This document shows, in pieces, positions 33,454 through 42,437 of a DNA stretch of 64,000 bases. The stretch lies in the NCBI GenBank assembly GCA_934524985.1, contig CAKSYT010000007.1:15661-79660 (forward strand), given 5' to 3'. A model generated the notes under the pieces. The model saw only the letters and a list, made by a program, of their open reading frames with translations. It made no database searches and had not been told where the DNA came from. Within the stretch, counting starts at the first letter, position 1, and each line of letters starts with the position of its first letter. Position numbers and translations under genes: made by a program. Source of the stretch: an uncultured Faecalibacterium sp. Its GTDB lineage: Bacteria; Bacillota; Clostridia; Oscillospirales; Ruminococcaceae.

Positions 33454-34260
33454 TTAACCCTTTCCCATTTCCTTTGTTTTGTCGTATGCGGCCAGCACGG
33501 CATCCATCACCGCACCGCGCAGCCCGTGTTCTTCCAGTACCCGCACGCCCTGAATGGTGCTGCCGCCGGGGCTGCACACAGCATCCTTCAGCGCACCGGG
33601 GTGCTTGCCGCTTTCCAGCACCAGCTTTGCGCTGCCCAGCACCATCTGTGCGGCGTACTCCTGTGCCTTTGCCCGGGGCAGACCGCAGGCCACGCCGCCA
33701 TCGGCCAGTGCTTCAATAAACTGGTACACCCATGCCGGGCCGCAGCCGGAAACGCAGCTGGCGGCATCGATCATGCCCTCGGCTACGGCGTCCAGTCGCC
33801 CGGCGGGAGCCATCAGCTGACAGAAAGCAGCCTCTTCCTCGGCGGTCACGTTGACGGAGCAATACTGGATCATGCCTTCGCCCACCGATGCCGGGGTGTT
33901 GGGCATGATGCGGATGACAGGGTAGTCGCCGCCCGCCATCTCCTGAATGCGTGCCACCGGCAGGCCGGCAGCCATGGTGCACAGCACGAACCGCTTGGTG
34001 CGCTCGGCAAGGATGAACCGCAGCGGCTCCAGCATGGCTTCCATCATCTGGGGCTTCACCGCCAGAAAGATCAGGTCGCAGTCCCCGGCGACCTCGGCGT
34101 TGGTAGCCGTCTGGCAGCCCAGTTCTGCGGCCAACGCTTCGGCTTTCGCCGCCGTGCGGTTAGCCAGAAATACATTCTCAGGCTCGGTAGCCTTGCACAC
34201 GGCGCGGGCAATAGCACCGCCCATGTTTCCACAGCCTAAAAACCCAATGGTTTTCATCAT
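33454..34260 (-). CDS. proC: Pyrroline-5-carboxylate reductase
   Basis: A 268-residue enzyme carrying out the final NAD(P)H-dependent step to proline. It has the Rossmann motif GFLGCGNMGGAI at residue 6, VKPQMM near 70, RIMPNTPASVGEG near 118, and the family signature near 215-245 (a segment ending KDAVCSPGGSTIQGV). GGGAGGG lies 8 bases before ATGATG at 34260. It is first in a proC-proB-proA operon, an arrangement that provides the entire pathway from glutamate in one transcript. Confidence 0.96.
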   Translation of the reverse strand: MMKTIGFLGCGNMGGAIARAVCKATEPENVFLANRTAAKAEALAAELGCQTATNAEVAGDCDLIFLAVKPQMMEAMLEPLRFILAERTKRFVLCTMAAGLPVARIQEMAGGDYPVIRIMPNTPASVGEGMIQYCSVNVTAEEEAAFCQLMAPAGRLDAVAEGMIDAASCVSGCGPAWVYQFIEALADGGVACGLPRAKAQEYAAQMVLGSAKLVLESGKHPGALKDAVCSPGGSTIQGVRVLEEHGLRGAVMDAVLAAYDKTKEMGKG

Positions 34261-34314
34261 AATAATAACCCTCCCTCGGCAGGTATGCACTGCATTAAAT
34301 TCTGCTTCTTATTC

Positions 34315-34343
34315 ATTCTAAGCAACCGCTGGGAGAAAATCAA
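34315..34343 (-). promoter_or_regulatory. SigA promoter of proC-proB-proA
   Basis: Minus strand TTGATT (34338-34343), 17-base spacer, TAGAAT (34315-34320). The leader is too short for a T-box. Confidence 0.75.
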
Positions 34344-34439
34344 GACTTTTGTCTTATTTTTGGCGGATATGTTGTAAAAACAGCACCGTCATGGCGGGCA
34401 GCGCACACACAAACTTCATAAAAAGATAAGAATCTTTAC

Positions 34440-34469
34440 TTGAAATAAGGTCACATTTTGCGGTAAAAT
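34440..34469 (+). promoter_or_regulatory. Probable promoter of the TetR gene
   Basis: TTGAAA (34440-34445), 18-base spacer, TAAAAT (34464-34469). Confidence 0.6.
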
Positions 34470-34530
34470 AAATCATGGGCTATCATTCACGGAAACGGCA
34501 GCGGCGTCTGCCGGGAAAGGATGGGTTTTT

Positions 34531-35106
34531 GTGTCACAAACGACAAAACGGGCACTGGAGGCATCTTTAAAGAAGCTGCTGCTGGAAAAGCCCCTGAACA
34601 AGATCACGATCAACGATATTACCGAGGACTGCGGCGTCAACCGCATGACCTTTTATTACCATTTCAAGGACATTTACGATCTGGTAGACTGGATCTTAGC
34701 GGAGGATGCCGCCAAGGCGATGGAGGGCCGCCGGGGCTTTGGTACATGGAGCGAAGCCTATCTGGACGTTCTGCACCAGCTGCAGGACAACAAGACCCTT
34801 GTGCTGAACGTTTACCGCTCGGTGGGCAGGGAACAGGTGGAGCAGTACCTTTATAGGCTGCTGGACCCCATCCTGAAGGACTTTGCAGACCGTGAATGCC
34901 ACGATATCACCGTGCAGGACGCAGACAAGCAGTTTGTTGTCGATTTTTACAAGTATGCACTGGTGGGCATGACGCTGGAATGGATCCGCCGGGATATGAA
35001 AGGCGACCCCAAGAAGATGGTAGAGCGCGTGAGCACCATGATCCACGGAGATTTTCGCCGTGCACTGTGCCGCCTGAGCACCGGCAGCCTGAAAATAGAG
35101 GAATGA
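34531..35106 (+). CDS. TetR/AcrR-family regulator (DhaS-like)
   Basis: A 191-residue repressor-type protein with an N-terminal HTH: KITINDITEDCGVNRMTFYYHFKD spans the helix-turn-helix at about residues 24-47, typical of the TetR family, and a C-terminal ligand/dimer domain of the type found in DhaS-like regulators (VVDFYKYALVGMTLEWIRRDM). It starts with GTG at 34531, preceded by AAAGGA nine bases away. It has its own promoter and terminator, and the radical SAM gene lies 168 bases downstream on the same strand, making that gene a candidate target. Confidence 0.88.
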   Translation: MSQTTKRALEASLKKLLLEKPLNKITINDITEDCGVNRMTFYYHFKDIYDLVDWILAEDAAKAMEGRRGFGTWSEAYLDVLHQLQDNKTLVLNVYRSVGREQVEQYLYRLLDPILKDFADRECHDITVQDADKQFVVDFYKYALVGMTLEWIRRDMKGDPKKMVERVSTMIHGDFRRALCRLSTGSLKIEE

Positions 35107-35150
35107 AGCGCTTTTTATCCGAGTGGCTTCAATAAAATTTTATCAAAGAG

Positions 35151-35186
35151 TGCGCCGTGATGGAAAAATCATCACGGCGTATTTTC
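35151..35186 (+). terminator. Terminator of the TetR gene
   Basis: A perfect 10-bp stem CGCCGTGATG/CATCACGGCG with an A-rich loop and TATTTTC tail. Confidence 0.85.
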
Positions 35187-35274
35187 TGTTTATGGCACAA
35201 AAACACGCAAAGTAGTAAGATGTGGTCAAGCAAAATAAGAATTTCCAAAGGAATCATTTCGGGAGGAAAAAGCT

Positions 35275-36705
35275 ATGAATACATCTCTTGATAATCTGAC
35301 CCACAAGATGCAGCGTGCTGCGCTTGGTAAAATAGTGGACGTGGCGCTTTCCCACGCCGAGCACGACCATGAAAAAACAATGTGCCAGCTGGTAGATGTT
35401 GCAAAGCAGTTCTACGGCAACGGCTTCAGCGATGAGACCTACGAGAACGCCAAGAAGGTGCTGACCGACCCCAATAGCAAGTGGACGAAACTCATCAACT
35501 GCGTGCTGGACCAGACCGACCCTCATGTGGCGCGCACCACCGCGCTGAATCTGGGCTACGAAGCCTTCTTCCGCGGCACCAAGACCATCCGCGAGAACCG
35601 CGTCAAGTACCAGTGCAACATTCCCTGGCTGATTTTGTTCGACCCCACCTCTGCCTGCAATATGCACTGCGTTGGCTGCTGGGCAGGCGAGTACGGCCAC
35701 AAGAACAACCTCAGCTTTGAGGATATGGACAAGATCGTTACGCAGGGCAAGGAGCTGGGCGTGTACCTGTATATGCTGACCGGCGGCGAGCCGCTGGTGC
35801 GCAAGAAGGACGTGCTCAAGCTGGCGGAAAAGCACAACGATGTGCAGTTTGCCATCTACACCAACTCCACCCTCATTGACGAGCCCTTCTGTGAAGAGGT
35901 GCGGCGTCTGGGCAATATCGCCTTTATGCTGTCCATCGAGGGCACCCCGGAGACCAACGACGCCCGCCGCGGCGAGGGCCACTATGCCGCTGTTATGCAC
36001 GCCATGGATCTGCTCAAGAAGTACGGCATCCTCTTCGGTACTTCCATCTGCTACACCAGCCAGAACATTGAAGCAGTCACCAACGACGCGTTCATGCGTT
36101 TCCTGTGCGAGAAGGGCGCGCATTTCGGCTTCTATTTCCACTATATGCCCGTGGGCAACGAGGCCGCACCGGAGCTGATGCCCACCCCGGAGCAGCGCAA
36201 GTACATGATCGAACGCATCCGCTATCTGCGCTCTTCCGAGTGCGATATCCCGTTCTATCCCATGGACTTCCAGAACGACGGCGAGTTCGTGGGCGGCTGC
36301 ATCGCCGGCGGCCGCAACTACTTCCATATCAACTCTGCCGGTGACGCCGAGCCCTGCGTGTTCATCCACTACTCCAACGCCAACATCCACGACCAGTCTA
36401 TTCTGGAAATTCTGCACAGCCCGCTGTTCATGGCTTACCACAACGGTCAGCCCTTCAACAAGAACCATCTGCGTCCCTGCCCGATGCTGGAAAACCCCGA
36501 GCTGCTGGAAAAGATGGTGCATGAGACCGGCGCCCACAGCACCGACCTGCAGTCCCCGGAAAGTGTCGAGCACCTGTGCGAGAAGTGCAAAGCTTATGCC
36601 GCCAACTGGCAGCCCACCGCCGACGAAGTGTGGTCCCACCACAAGGTCCGCGAGAGCCGGTACGAGAACTATAAGGACTGGAAGCCCTCTCAGCCGCTGG
36701 ACTGA
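35275..36705 (+). CDS. Radical SAM protein
   Basis: A 476-residue radical SAM enzyme. The 4Fe-4S/SAM motif CX3CX2C is seen as CNMHCVGC at about residue 127, followed by LTGGEPL (GGE motif, about 166) and a SIEGTPETND segment. The C-terminal third has several cysteines (GGCIAGGRNYFHI near 345, AEPCVF near 362, RPCPML near 402, HLCEKCKAY near 438), suggesting a SPASM-like auxiliary cluster domain. Substrate unknown: no precursor peptide gene is seen nearby. A 115-residue N-terminal extension of unknown role precedes the core. GGAGG precedes the ATG. TetR lies just upstream. Confidence 0.88.
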   Translation: MNTSLDNLTHKMQRAALGKIVDVALSHAEHDHEKTMCQLVDVAKQFYGNGFSDETYENAKKVLTDPNSKWTKLINCVLDQTDPHVARTTALNLGYEAFFRGTKTIRENRVKYQCNIPWLILFDPTSACNMHCVGCWAGEYGHKNNLSFEDMDKIVTQGKELGVYLYMLTGGEPLVRKKDVLKLAEKHNDVQFAIYTNSTLIDEPFCEEVRRLGNIAFMLSIEGTPETNDARRGEGHYAAVMHAMDLLKKYGILFGTSICYTSQNIEAVTNDAFMRFLCEKGAHFGFYFHYMPVGNEAAPELMPTPEQRKYMIERIRYLRSSECDIPFYPMDFQNDGEFVGGCIAGGRNYFHINSAGDAEPCVFIHYSNANIHDQSILEILHSPLFMAYHNGQPFNKNHLRPCPMLENPELLEKMVHETGAHSTDLQSPESVEHLCEKCKAYAANWQPTADEVWSHHKVRESRYENYKDWKPSQPLD

Positions 36706-36727
36706 ACTGAAACCTGAAAGAAAGCAA

Positions 36728-36776
36728 TAAAATGCCCCCGCCCTGTGTTCTGACAAATGCAGGGCGGGGGTCTTGC
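36728..36776. terminator. Bidirectional terminator
   Basis: A perfect 11-bp stem CCCCCGCCCTG/CAGGGCGGGGG between convergent genes, T-rich on both outer sides. Confidence 0.85.
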
Positions 36777-36794
36777 TTTGTAAACTGGATGTTA

Positions 36795-37259
36795 TCACTC
36801 TGGTAGTTCCATTTCATTGTTCATTTTCACAAATCCATATTTTTCATACAATGGGCGTCCCATCTCAGTTGCTTCTAATGAAATAGCTGTAATCCCCTTG
36901 CTTTTAGCATCTCTAATCAGCATATCTAATGTTTTAAAAGCAATTCCCATTCTTCGATATTCAGGATCAGTATACATATTCATGATATAAGCCTTGTTTC
37001 CGTTTGGATTGTGGTAAGTCGGCATTACTTGAAAAAAACTAACACCACCAGCCCCTACAAAACGATTTTTATCAAAAACTAAATATGCAATATGAGAGCC
37101 GTCACAAAGAGCTTTTTGATAATAATTATAGGATTGTCTTTCAACTTCACTCATATCAGTATCAGCAGAAAGTTTATTCGCTGCTCTTAATACCTCTATT
37201 CTTGTTTCTGTCAGTATATCGATATCTTCAAGCGTTGCACTCTTGTATTTTAAATTCAT
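36795..37259 (-). CDS. GNAT acetyltransferase (AT-rich, likely acquired)
   Basis: A 154-residue GNAT protein with the acetyl-CoA loop as YRRMGIAFKTL at about residue 103 and the late motif PLYEKYGFVKM near 140. Conserved MNMYTDPEYRR and ISLEATEMGR segments are typical of general GNAT proteins; the acceptor is unknown. Its base composition is clearly lower in GC than every neighbour, with A/T-ending codons such as AAA, AAT and ATT throughout, which suggests recent transfer from an AT-rich Firmicute. No mobile element genes flank it. Confidence 0.88.
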   Translation of the reverse strand: MNLKYKSATLEDIDILTETRIEVLRAANKLSADTDMSEVERQSYNYYQKALCDGSHIAYLVFDKNRFVGAGGVSFFQVMPTYHNPNGNKAYIMNMYTDPEYRRMGIAFKTLDMLIRDAKSKGITAISLEATEMGRPLYEKYGFVKMNNEMELPE

Positions 37260-37302
37260 ATCGTATTCTCCCCCACAAATTTCGGTTTGTAATTTGTAAT
37301 AT

Positions 37303-37342
37303 AATTAAAAATACCCCGCATCGGAAAGGCTCTGATGCGGGG
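37303..37342 (-). terminator. Terminator of the AI-2E transporter gene
   Basis: A CCCCGCAT/ATGCGGGG stem followed by ATTTTTAAT on the minus strand, directly beyond the stop codon. Confidence 0.85.
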
Positions 37343-37353
37343 CAGGGAAGGGT

Positions 37354-38616
37354 TTACTGGTTTTCAGCAGGCTGCGGTGCAGCGGGCTGTGCTGCTGCAT
37401 CGTCTGCGGGGTCGCCGAACTGGTCGTGATAGCTGTTCAGCAGGGTCAGTTCCTGATTGCGCTGTAAGCCGTGGATGACCAGCTTTTTGATGACATCATA
37501 GATGACGGCAAACAGCGGCACACCCACGATCATGCCCACAAAGCCCCACAGGCCGCCAAACAGCAGGATGGCGAACAGCACCCAGAAGCTGGAAAGGCCG
37601 GTGGTGTTGCCAAGGATCTTGGGTCCGATGATGTTGCCGTCCAGCTGCTGCAAAACCAGCACGAACAGCACGAACCACAGCGCCTTGATGGGGTTCTGGA
37701 TGAGGATGAGCAGGGTGGCGGGGATGGCACCGATGAAGGGGCCGAAGAAGGGGATCACGTTGGTCACACCGATGATCACCGACACCAGCAGCGCACTGGG
37801 GAACTTGAAGATCAGACAGCCGATATAGCACAGCACGCCGATGATGGCAGAGTCCATGATCTTACCGTTGATGAAGCCGCCGAACATTTTGTCTGCGTAC
37901 TTCACTTCCTCGGTGATCAGCTGCGCCCAGCGGGGACGGACGATGCTGTGCAGCACCAGCTTGCCCTGCTGCACGAACCGCTTGCGGCTGGCCAGCATAT
38001 ACACCGCCACGATGATGCCGATGATCAGGTTTTTAGCCACCGTCACCACGTTCAGCACACCGATGGCTGCACCGCTTACGATGTTCTGCATGGAGGGCAG
38101 CAGGGTGTTCTTAAGCCATGTGTTCCATGTGTCCAGATTGGTATTCAGGGTGGCGTAGGCCGAATTGAGCAGTTCCATGATCTGTTCGTTCTTCTCAATA
38201 AACTCCAGATGGTTTGCCCAGTACATGAACTTTGAAATGTTAGCCTGCGCCGTGTAGTACAGGGTCGTCACGCTGGTGATCAGCTGCGGCACGATCATCA
38301 TGACCAGTGCATACACCAGCAAAAGCCCGAACAGGATGGTGAGCGCCACGGACAGCGCGTTGATTAGACCGTTCATCTTTTCCGGGATGAAGCGGCGCAG
38401 AAAGCCTTCGATGCTGTTGCACACCGGCTTGAGCAGATAGGCAATAACGGCACCGTAGATAAAGGGCATCAGAATGCCGGTCAAGGTAGAGATAGCCGAG
38501 CCGAAGCCGTCAAAGCGGTAAATAAGGAAAAAGAAGATGATGCTCAGTGCAATGGCACCAAACCCTGCGAGCATCCCATAGAGATACGGTTTGATGTGCG
38601 GCTTTTTGTCCATCAT
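37354..38616 (-). CDS. AI-2E family transporter (permease)
   Basis: A roughly 420-residue polytopic membrane protein of the AI-2E/PerM family, some members of which export autoinducer-2 or act as Na+/H+ antiporters. Hydrophobic segments lie near residues 15-35, 40-60, 85-110, 195-215, 250-275, 285-310 and 330-360. The conserved features include the PFIYG motif near 55 and FFGPFIGAIPA near 288. The ATG at 38616 has GGAG six bases ahead, better placed than the ATG four codons upstream. The C-terminal tail is Ala/Pro-rich. Substrate not determined. Confidence 0.88.
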   Translation of the reverse strand: MMDKKPHIKPYLYGMLAGFGAIALSIIFFFLIYRFDGFGSAISTLTGILMPFIYGAVIAYLLKPVCNSIEGFLRRFIPEKMNGLINALSVALTILFGLLLVYALVMMIVPQLITSVTTLYYTAQANISKFMYWANHLEFIEKNEQIMELLNSAYATLNTNLDTWNTWLKNTLLPSMQNIVSGAAIGVLNVVTVAKNLIIGIIVAVYMLASRKRFVQQGKLVLHSIVRPRWAQLITEEVKYADKMFGGFINGKIMDSAIIGVLCYIGCLIFKFPSALLVSVIIGVTNVIPFFGPFIGAIPATLLILIQNPIKALWFVLFVLVLQQLDGNIIGPKILGNTTGLSSFWVLFAILLFGGLWGFVGMIVGVPLFAVIYDVIKKLVIHGLQRNQELTLLNSYHDQFGDPADDAAAQPAAPQPAENQ

Positions 38617-38664
38617 GACAAACTCCATTCCTGCTGCGGGCAGCGGGAATACCCACAGCGCTTA

Positions 38665-40011
38665 TTAAATTTTGTTGCTTCTGCGCCAGATATGCAGCTT
38701 GTCGGCCTCGCGGATCAGTTCCTCACGGAAATCCGGGTGTGCCACGCTGATCAGAGCCTCAGCCTTTTCCCAAGAGGTCAGGCCCTTCAGGTTCACGCAG
38801 CCATACTCGGTGCACAGGTAGTGCACATTGGCGCGGGTATCGGTGATAATGCTGCCGTTCTCCAGCGTGGGGCGGATGCGGCTTTCCAGCTTGCCGGTCT
38901 TCTTATTAAAGAAGGTGGAGGACAGGCAGATAAAGCTCTTGCCGCCCTTGGAAAGGTATGCGCCCAGCACGAAGTCCAGCTGACCGCCTGCACCGGAAAT
39001 ATGCTTCACACCGGCGCTCTCGGCGTTCACCTGACCAAACAGGTCGATATCCACGGCATTGTTGATGGAGATAAAGTTGTCCAGTGCGGAAATGCTGCGG
39101 ATGTCGTTGGTGTAGTCCACCGGGGCAGACATACACTCCGGATTATCGTTCAGGTAATCGTACATCTTCTGGGTGCCGGCACCAAAGGCGTAGACCTGAC
39201 GGCCCTTGTCCAGCTGCTTGCGGCTGCCGTTGATCTTGCCGGCCTTGGCAATATCCACAAAGGCATCCACATACATCTCGGTATGCACGCCCAGATCCTT
39301 CAAATCGCTCTGTGCGATCAGCCCGCCGATGGCGTTGGGCATACCGCCGATGCCCAGCTGCAGGCAGGCACCGTTGGGGATCTGAGGCACGATGAGGTTG
39401 GCCACCTTCAGGTCCACCTCGGTAGCGGCACCGGCAGCAGCCATCTGGCCGATGGGGGGATTTGCGCCCTCCACAATGCCGCTCACCTGAGAAACGTGTA
39501 CGCAGTTTTCCATGCCGCCAAGGCAGCGCGGCATATTGGTGTTGACCTCCACGATGATCTTCTTGGCCTTTTCACACACGGCACCCAGATGCGAAGCGCT
39601 GGGGCCGAAGTTGAAGTAGCCGTGCTCGTCCATGGGGGTCACCTGAAATACTGCCACATCCACGGGGTCGCTGCTCTCGCGGTAGTAGCGGGGCAGCTCA
39701 GAGTAGCGGATGGGGGAGTAGAAGGAGAAGCCCTGCGCAATGGCTTTGCGCTCAATGCCGCCCATGTGCCAGCTGTTCCAAGTCATGTGGGCAGCGGGGT
39801 CGTCGATCTGGAAGATCTCCGGCACCCACATCAGGATGCCGCCCCGGAAGTTGACCCCCTCCAGCTCCGGCAGACGCTTTGCCAGCTCTGCATCCACAGC
39901 CACAGGGGTGTTTACAGCCCAGCCGTAGTCCACCCAGTCACCGCTTTTGACCAGAGCGGCAGCCTGCGCAGCAGTCATAAGCTTCTGTGCGTACAGTTCC
40001 TTGCAATCCAT
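38665..40011 (-). CDS. but: Butyryl-CoA:acetate CoA-transferase
   Basis: A 448-residue family I CoA-transferase that moves CoA from butyryl-CoA to acetate, releasing butyrate and regenerating acetyl-CoA; it is the terminal step in Faecalibacterium and Roseburia. Characteristic segments: [17 protein letters not shown] near residue 25, [13 protein letters not shown] near 215, [11 protein letters not shown] near 237 (the Glu is the likely catalytic residue) and [11 protein letters not shown] near 337. The ATG at 40011 follows GAGAGGAT. It is transcribed away from coaD and the butyrate operon, from a TTGATT-17-TATAAC promoter with a leader of about 170 bases. Confidence 0.96.
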   Translation of the reverse strand: MDCKELYAQKLMTAAQAAALVKSGDWVDYGWAVNTPVAVDAELAKRLPELEGVNFRGGILMWVPEIFQIDDPAAHMTWNSWHMGGIERKAIAQGFSFYSPIRYSELPRYYRESSDPVDVAVFQVTPMDEHGYFNFGPSASHLGAVCEKAKKIIVEVNTNMPRCLGGMENCVHVSQVSGIVEGANPPIGQMAAAGAATEVDLKVANLIVPQIPNGACLQLGIGGMPNAIGGLIAQSDLKDLGVHTEMYVDAFVDIAKAGKINGSRKQLDKGRQVYAFGAGTQKMYDYLNDNPECMSAPVDYTNDIRSISALDNFISINNAVDIDLFGQVNAESAGVKHISGAGGQLDFVLGAYLSKGGKSFICLSSTFFNKKTGKLESRIRPTLENGSIITDTRANVHYLCTEYGCVNLKGLTSWEKAEALISVAHPDFREELIREADKLHIWRRSNKI

Positions 40012-40188
40012 TATAAACCATCCTCTCTTAAAAACCATAAAAGAATTGTAAACAATTCTGTGCGGACAAATGATACGGCAGTTTTACGCCTGTTTTGCGG
40101 AATACACACCGTTTTGCCACATCTATAAGGTAAGCTTATAAACAGGGCAGCAGTGTGTGCTCCGCTCTGCGCAGAACAGCTCAACTTA
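40012..40188 (-). promoter_or_regulatory. Long but leader with 18-bp palindrome
   Basis: Between the but promoter and its ATG lies about 170 bases of non-coding leader. It contains a perfect 8-2-8 palindrome AGAATTGT-AA-ACAATTCT at 40042-40059, 31 bases before the start codon, plus weaker inverted repeats around 40080-40175. It may be an operator or an RNA element controlling a key metabolic gene. Confidence 0.55.
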
Positions 40189-40217
40189 GTTATAACATTA
40201 ACAAAGTGTAGAATCAA
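40189..40217 (-). promoter_or_regulatory. Probable SigA promoter of but
   Basis: Minus strand TTGATT (40212-40217), 17-base spacer, TATAAC (40189-40194). Confidence 0.7.
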
Positions 40218-40320
40218 TAGTTTTGGCTAAAAAACAGCCGGTATAGCACAATGAACAGTTTTCGCGGCTTTCTGTGGGGATTGTTTGGTACGCAAAAAAC
40301 AAAAAAGTTGAGAAAAAGAC

Positions 40321-40349
40321 TTGATAAAATTTTGACGATGTGCTTTACT
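40321..40349 (+). promoter_or_regulatory. Possible upstream promoter of coaD
   Basis: TTGATA (40321-40326), 17-base spacer, TTTACT (40344-40349). It would produce a leader including the hairpin at 40365-40426. Confidence 0.45.
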
Positions 40350-40364
40350 AATAGCGTGGGAAGC

Positions 40365-40426
40365 AACTGCGGAGCAGTGCGGGATGGTTCGTTTAAAATT
40401 TAACGATAAATCGCACCGCAGCAGTT
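40365..40426 (+). repeat. Nested palindrome upstream of coaD
   Basis: Outer imperfect arms AACTGCGGAGCAGTGCG and CGCACCGCAGCAGTT enclose an inner near-palindrome CGTTTAAAATTTAACG. It lies between two promoter candidates of coaD; it could be a leader hairpin or a regulator site. Confidence 0.5.
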
Positions 40427-40431
40427 ACAGG

Positions 40432-40460
40432 TTGCACCCAAGGCTGGAAAGTGCTATCAT
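40432..40460 (+). promoter_or_regulatory. SigA promoter of coaD
   Basis: TTGCAC (40432-40437), 17-base spacer, TATCAT (40455-40460), about 54 bases before the start codon. Confidence 0.75.
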
Positions 40461-40513
40461 GGCAGAACCACATCGCGCTTAGTAATTACAGCGCACAAGG
40501 AGGACACTGACCG

Positions 40514-41014
40514 ATGGCAACAGCAGTTTATCCCGGGTCGTTCGATCCGGTCACCAAAGGACATCTTGATATCATCAAGCGCGCAGCAAAGATCAACGAC
40601 CACCTCATCGTGGCGGTGCTGATCAACAGCGCCAAGCATCCGCTGTTCACAGTGGAGGAGCGGGTGGCTATGCTGCAGGAGTGCTGCAAGGGCATTCCCA
40701 ATGTGACCGTGGAAAGCTTCGACGGCCTGACCGTGGAGTTCGCAAAAAAGCGTCACGCATCCGTTATGGTGCGCGGGCTGCGGGCGGTAACGGACTTTGA
40801 AAACGAGATCCAGCTCGCGCAAACGAACCACGCACTGATGCCCGGCATTGAGACCATGTTTCTTGCCACCAGCATCAAATGGAGTTATCTTTCCTCCACC
40901 ATTGTAAAGGAAGCAGCGTACTACGGCAGTGACATCAGCAAGTTCGTCACACCCAATGTGGAAAAGGCCGTCAACGAAAAATACGCAAAGCTCCGGGAAA
41001 GGGAAGAGACCTGA
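40514..41014 (+). CDS. coaD: Phosphopantetheine adenylyltransferase
   Basis: A 166-residue nucleotidyltransferase making dephospho-CoA from 4'-phosphopantetheine and ATP. Motifs: [16 protein letters not shown] at the start (nucleotidyl-transferase T/HxGH region), [13 protein letters not shown] near 88 and the ISSTIVKE-like end motif seen as LSSTIVKE near 128. Length is standard. AGGAGGACA precedes the ATG. It sits between but and the thl operon, putting CoA synthesis beside the CoA-dependent butyrate pathway. A small AT/GC hairpin at 41022-41043 separates it from thl. Confidence 0.96.
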   Translation: MATAVYPGSFDPVTKGHLDIIKRAAKINDHLIVAVLINSAKHPLFTVEERVAMLQECCKGIPNVTVESFDGLTVEFAKKRHASVMVRGLRAVTDFENEIQLAQTNHALMPGIETMFLATSIKWSYLSSTIVKEAAYYGSDISKFVTPNVEKAVNEKYAKLREREET

Positions 41015-41021
41015 TACCGCA

Positions 41022-41043
41022 AAAATGCCGCAGGGCGTTTTGA
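41022..41043 (+). terminator. Weak terminator-like hairpin after coaD
   Basis: AAAATGCC/GGCGTTTT short stem with a GCA loop, then TGATA. A TTGATA-17-TAACAC element overlaps and follows (41040-41068) and is a possible, weak thl promoter. Confidence 0.45.
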
Positions 41044-41095
41044 TAAATGGGTAACCGATAAGTAACACACATACACAATTCAGGAGGCTATTCAC

Positions 41096-42313
41096 ATGAA
41101 AAAGATCGTTATCGCATCTGCATGCCGCACCGCTATCGGCAAGTTCGGTGGCACTCTGGCCAACGTTCCCGCTGCTGAGCTGGGCTCCATCGTCATCAAG
41201 GAAGCTCTGGACCGTGCAAACGTCAAGCCCGAGCAGGTCGATCATGTTTACATGGGCTGCGTCATTCAGGCTGGTCTGGGCCAGAACGTCGCTCGTCAGG
41301 CTGCCCTGAAGGCTGGCCTGCCCATCGAGACCCCCGCCGTCACCGTTAACGTGGTCTGCGGCTCCGGTCTGAACTGCGTGAACATGGCTGCTCAGATGAT
41401 CGAGGCAGGCGATGCTGATATCGTTGTTGCAGGCGGCATGGAGAACATGGATATGGCTCCCTTCGCACTGCAGAAGGCTCGCTACGGCTACCGCATGGGC
41501 GCTCCCATGGGCAAGAGCGAGATCGTGGATACCATGGTCAACGATGCACTGTGGGATGCCTGCGGCTTCAACAAGCACATGGGCATGACCGCTGAGAACG
41601 TCTGCACCAACGAGACCTACCAGAAGAAGTACGGCTACAGCCCCATCACCCGCGAGATGCTGGACGAGTTCGCATACAACAGCCAGCTGAAGGCTGACAA
41701 GGCCATCAAGGACGGCGCTTTCAAGGACGAGATCGTTCCTGTTGTCATCAAGGGCAAGAAGGGCGACACCGTGTTCGATACCGATGAGGGTCCCCGTCTG
41801 AGCGCTCCCGAGGTTCTGGCAAAGCTGAAGCCCGCCTTCACTAAGGACGGCATCGTCACCGCTGCGAACTCTTCTGCTATCAACGACGGCGCTGCTGCTC
41901 TGGTCGTTATGAGCGAGGAGAAGGCTAAGGAGCTGGGCGTGAAGCCTCTGGCAACTTGGGTCGCCGGTGCTCTGGCAGGCGTCGAGCCCGAGGTCATGGG
42001 TCTGGGCCCCATCGCTGCTACCAAGAAGGTCATGGCCAAGACCGGCATGACCGTTGCCGATATGGATCTGGTCGAGGCCAACGAGGCATTCGCAGCACAG
42101 TCCATCGCTGTCGGCGAGGCTCTGGGCTTCGATAAGGACAAGCTGAACGTCAACGGCGGCGCAATCGCTCTGGGCCACCCGGTCGGCGCTTCCGGCGCTC
42201 GTATTCTGGTCACCCTGCTGTACGCTATGAAGCACCGTGGTGCTCACAAGGGTCTGGCTACCCTGTGCATCGGCGGCGGCATGGGCTGCGCTACCATCGT
42301 TGAGATGGACTAA
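41096..42313 (+). CDS. thlA: Acetyl-CoA acetyltransferase (thiolase)
   Basis: A 405-residue thiolase condensing two acetyl-CoA to acetoacetyl-CoA, the first step to butyrate. The nucleophilic Cys is in [10 protein letters not shown] (about 88), the catalytic His in GHPVGASG (about 363) and the second Cys in CIGGGMGCA (about 393). Its codons are strongly biased (GCT, CGT, GGT, AAG), as in other genes of this operon, which points to very high expression. AGGAGG precedes the ATG. It leads thl-crt-hbd-bcd-etfB-etfA. Confidence 0.96.
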   Translation: MKKIVIASACRTAIGKFGGTLANVPAAELGSIVIKEALDRANVKPEQVDHVYMGCVIQAGLGQNVARQAALKAGLPIETPAVTVNVVCGSGLNCVNMAAQMIEAGDADIVVAGGMENMDMAPFALQKARYGYRMGAPMGKSEIVDTMVNDALWDACGFNKHMGMTAENVCTNETYQKKYGYSPITREMLDEFAYNSQLKADKAIKDGAFKDEIVPVVIKGKKGDTVFDTDEGPRLSAPEVLAKLKPAFTKDGIVTAANSSAINDGAAALVVMSEEKAKELGVKPLATWVAGALAGVEPEVMGLGPIAATKKVMAKTGMTVADMDLVEANEAFAAQSIAVGEALGFDKDKLNVNGGAIALGHPVGASGARILVTLLYAMKHRGAHKGLATLCIGGGMGCATIVEMD

Positions 42314-42322
42314 GCACATCTT

Positions 42323-42412
42323 CTCTGAATCCTGACTGAACCACAGACCCGGAGCACCGGAGGGAACCGGAGAGCCCTCCCGCGTTCCGGGGGCTGTTTT
42401 GAAAAAAACTGA
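42323..42412 (+). other. Structured thl-crt intercistronic region
   Basis: GC-rich stretch between thl and crt with overlapping inverted segments (GGAGGG...CCCTCC at about 42359-42382, and CCGGAG/CTCCGG-like pieces), ending in GGGGGCTGTTTTG. It may form a hairpin that sets relative mRNA levels within the operon. Confidence 0.5.
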
Positions 42413-42437
42413 ACTGTATGAAATGGAGGTTTTCACA

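Noticed and set aside
31359..33719. 786-codon frame antisense to proA-proB
   Set aside because: It crosses several pro genes on the other strand and is compositionally a shadow.
34261..34320. T-box or attenuator controlling the proline operon
   Set aside because: The leader between promoter and proC start is only about 50 bases, too short.
40042..40059. Rex (NADH-sensing) operator upstream of but
   Set aside because: Rex sites read TTGTGAA-N4-TTCACAA; this palindrome lacks the GTGAA/TTCAC cores.
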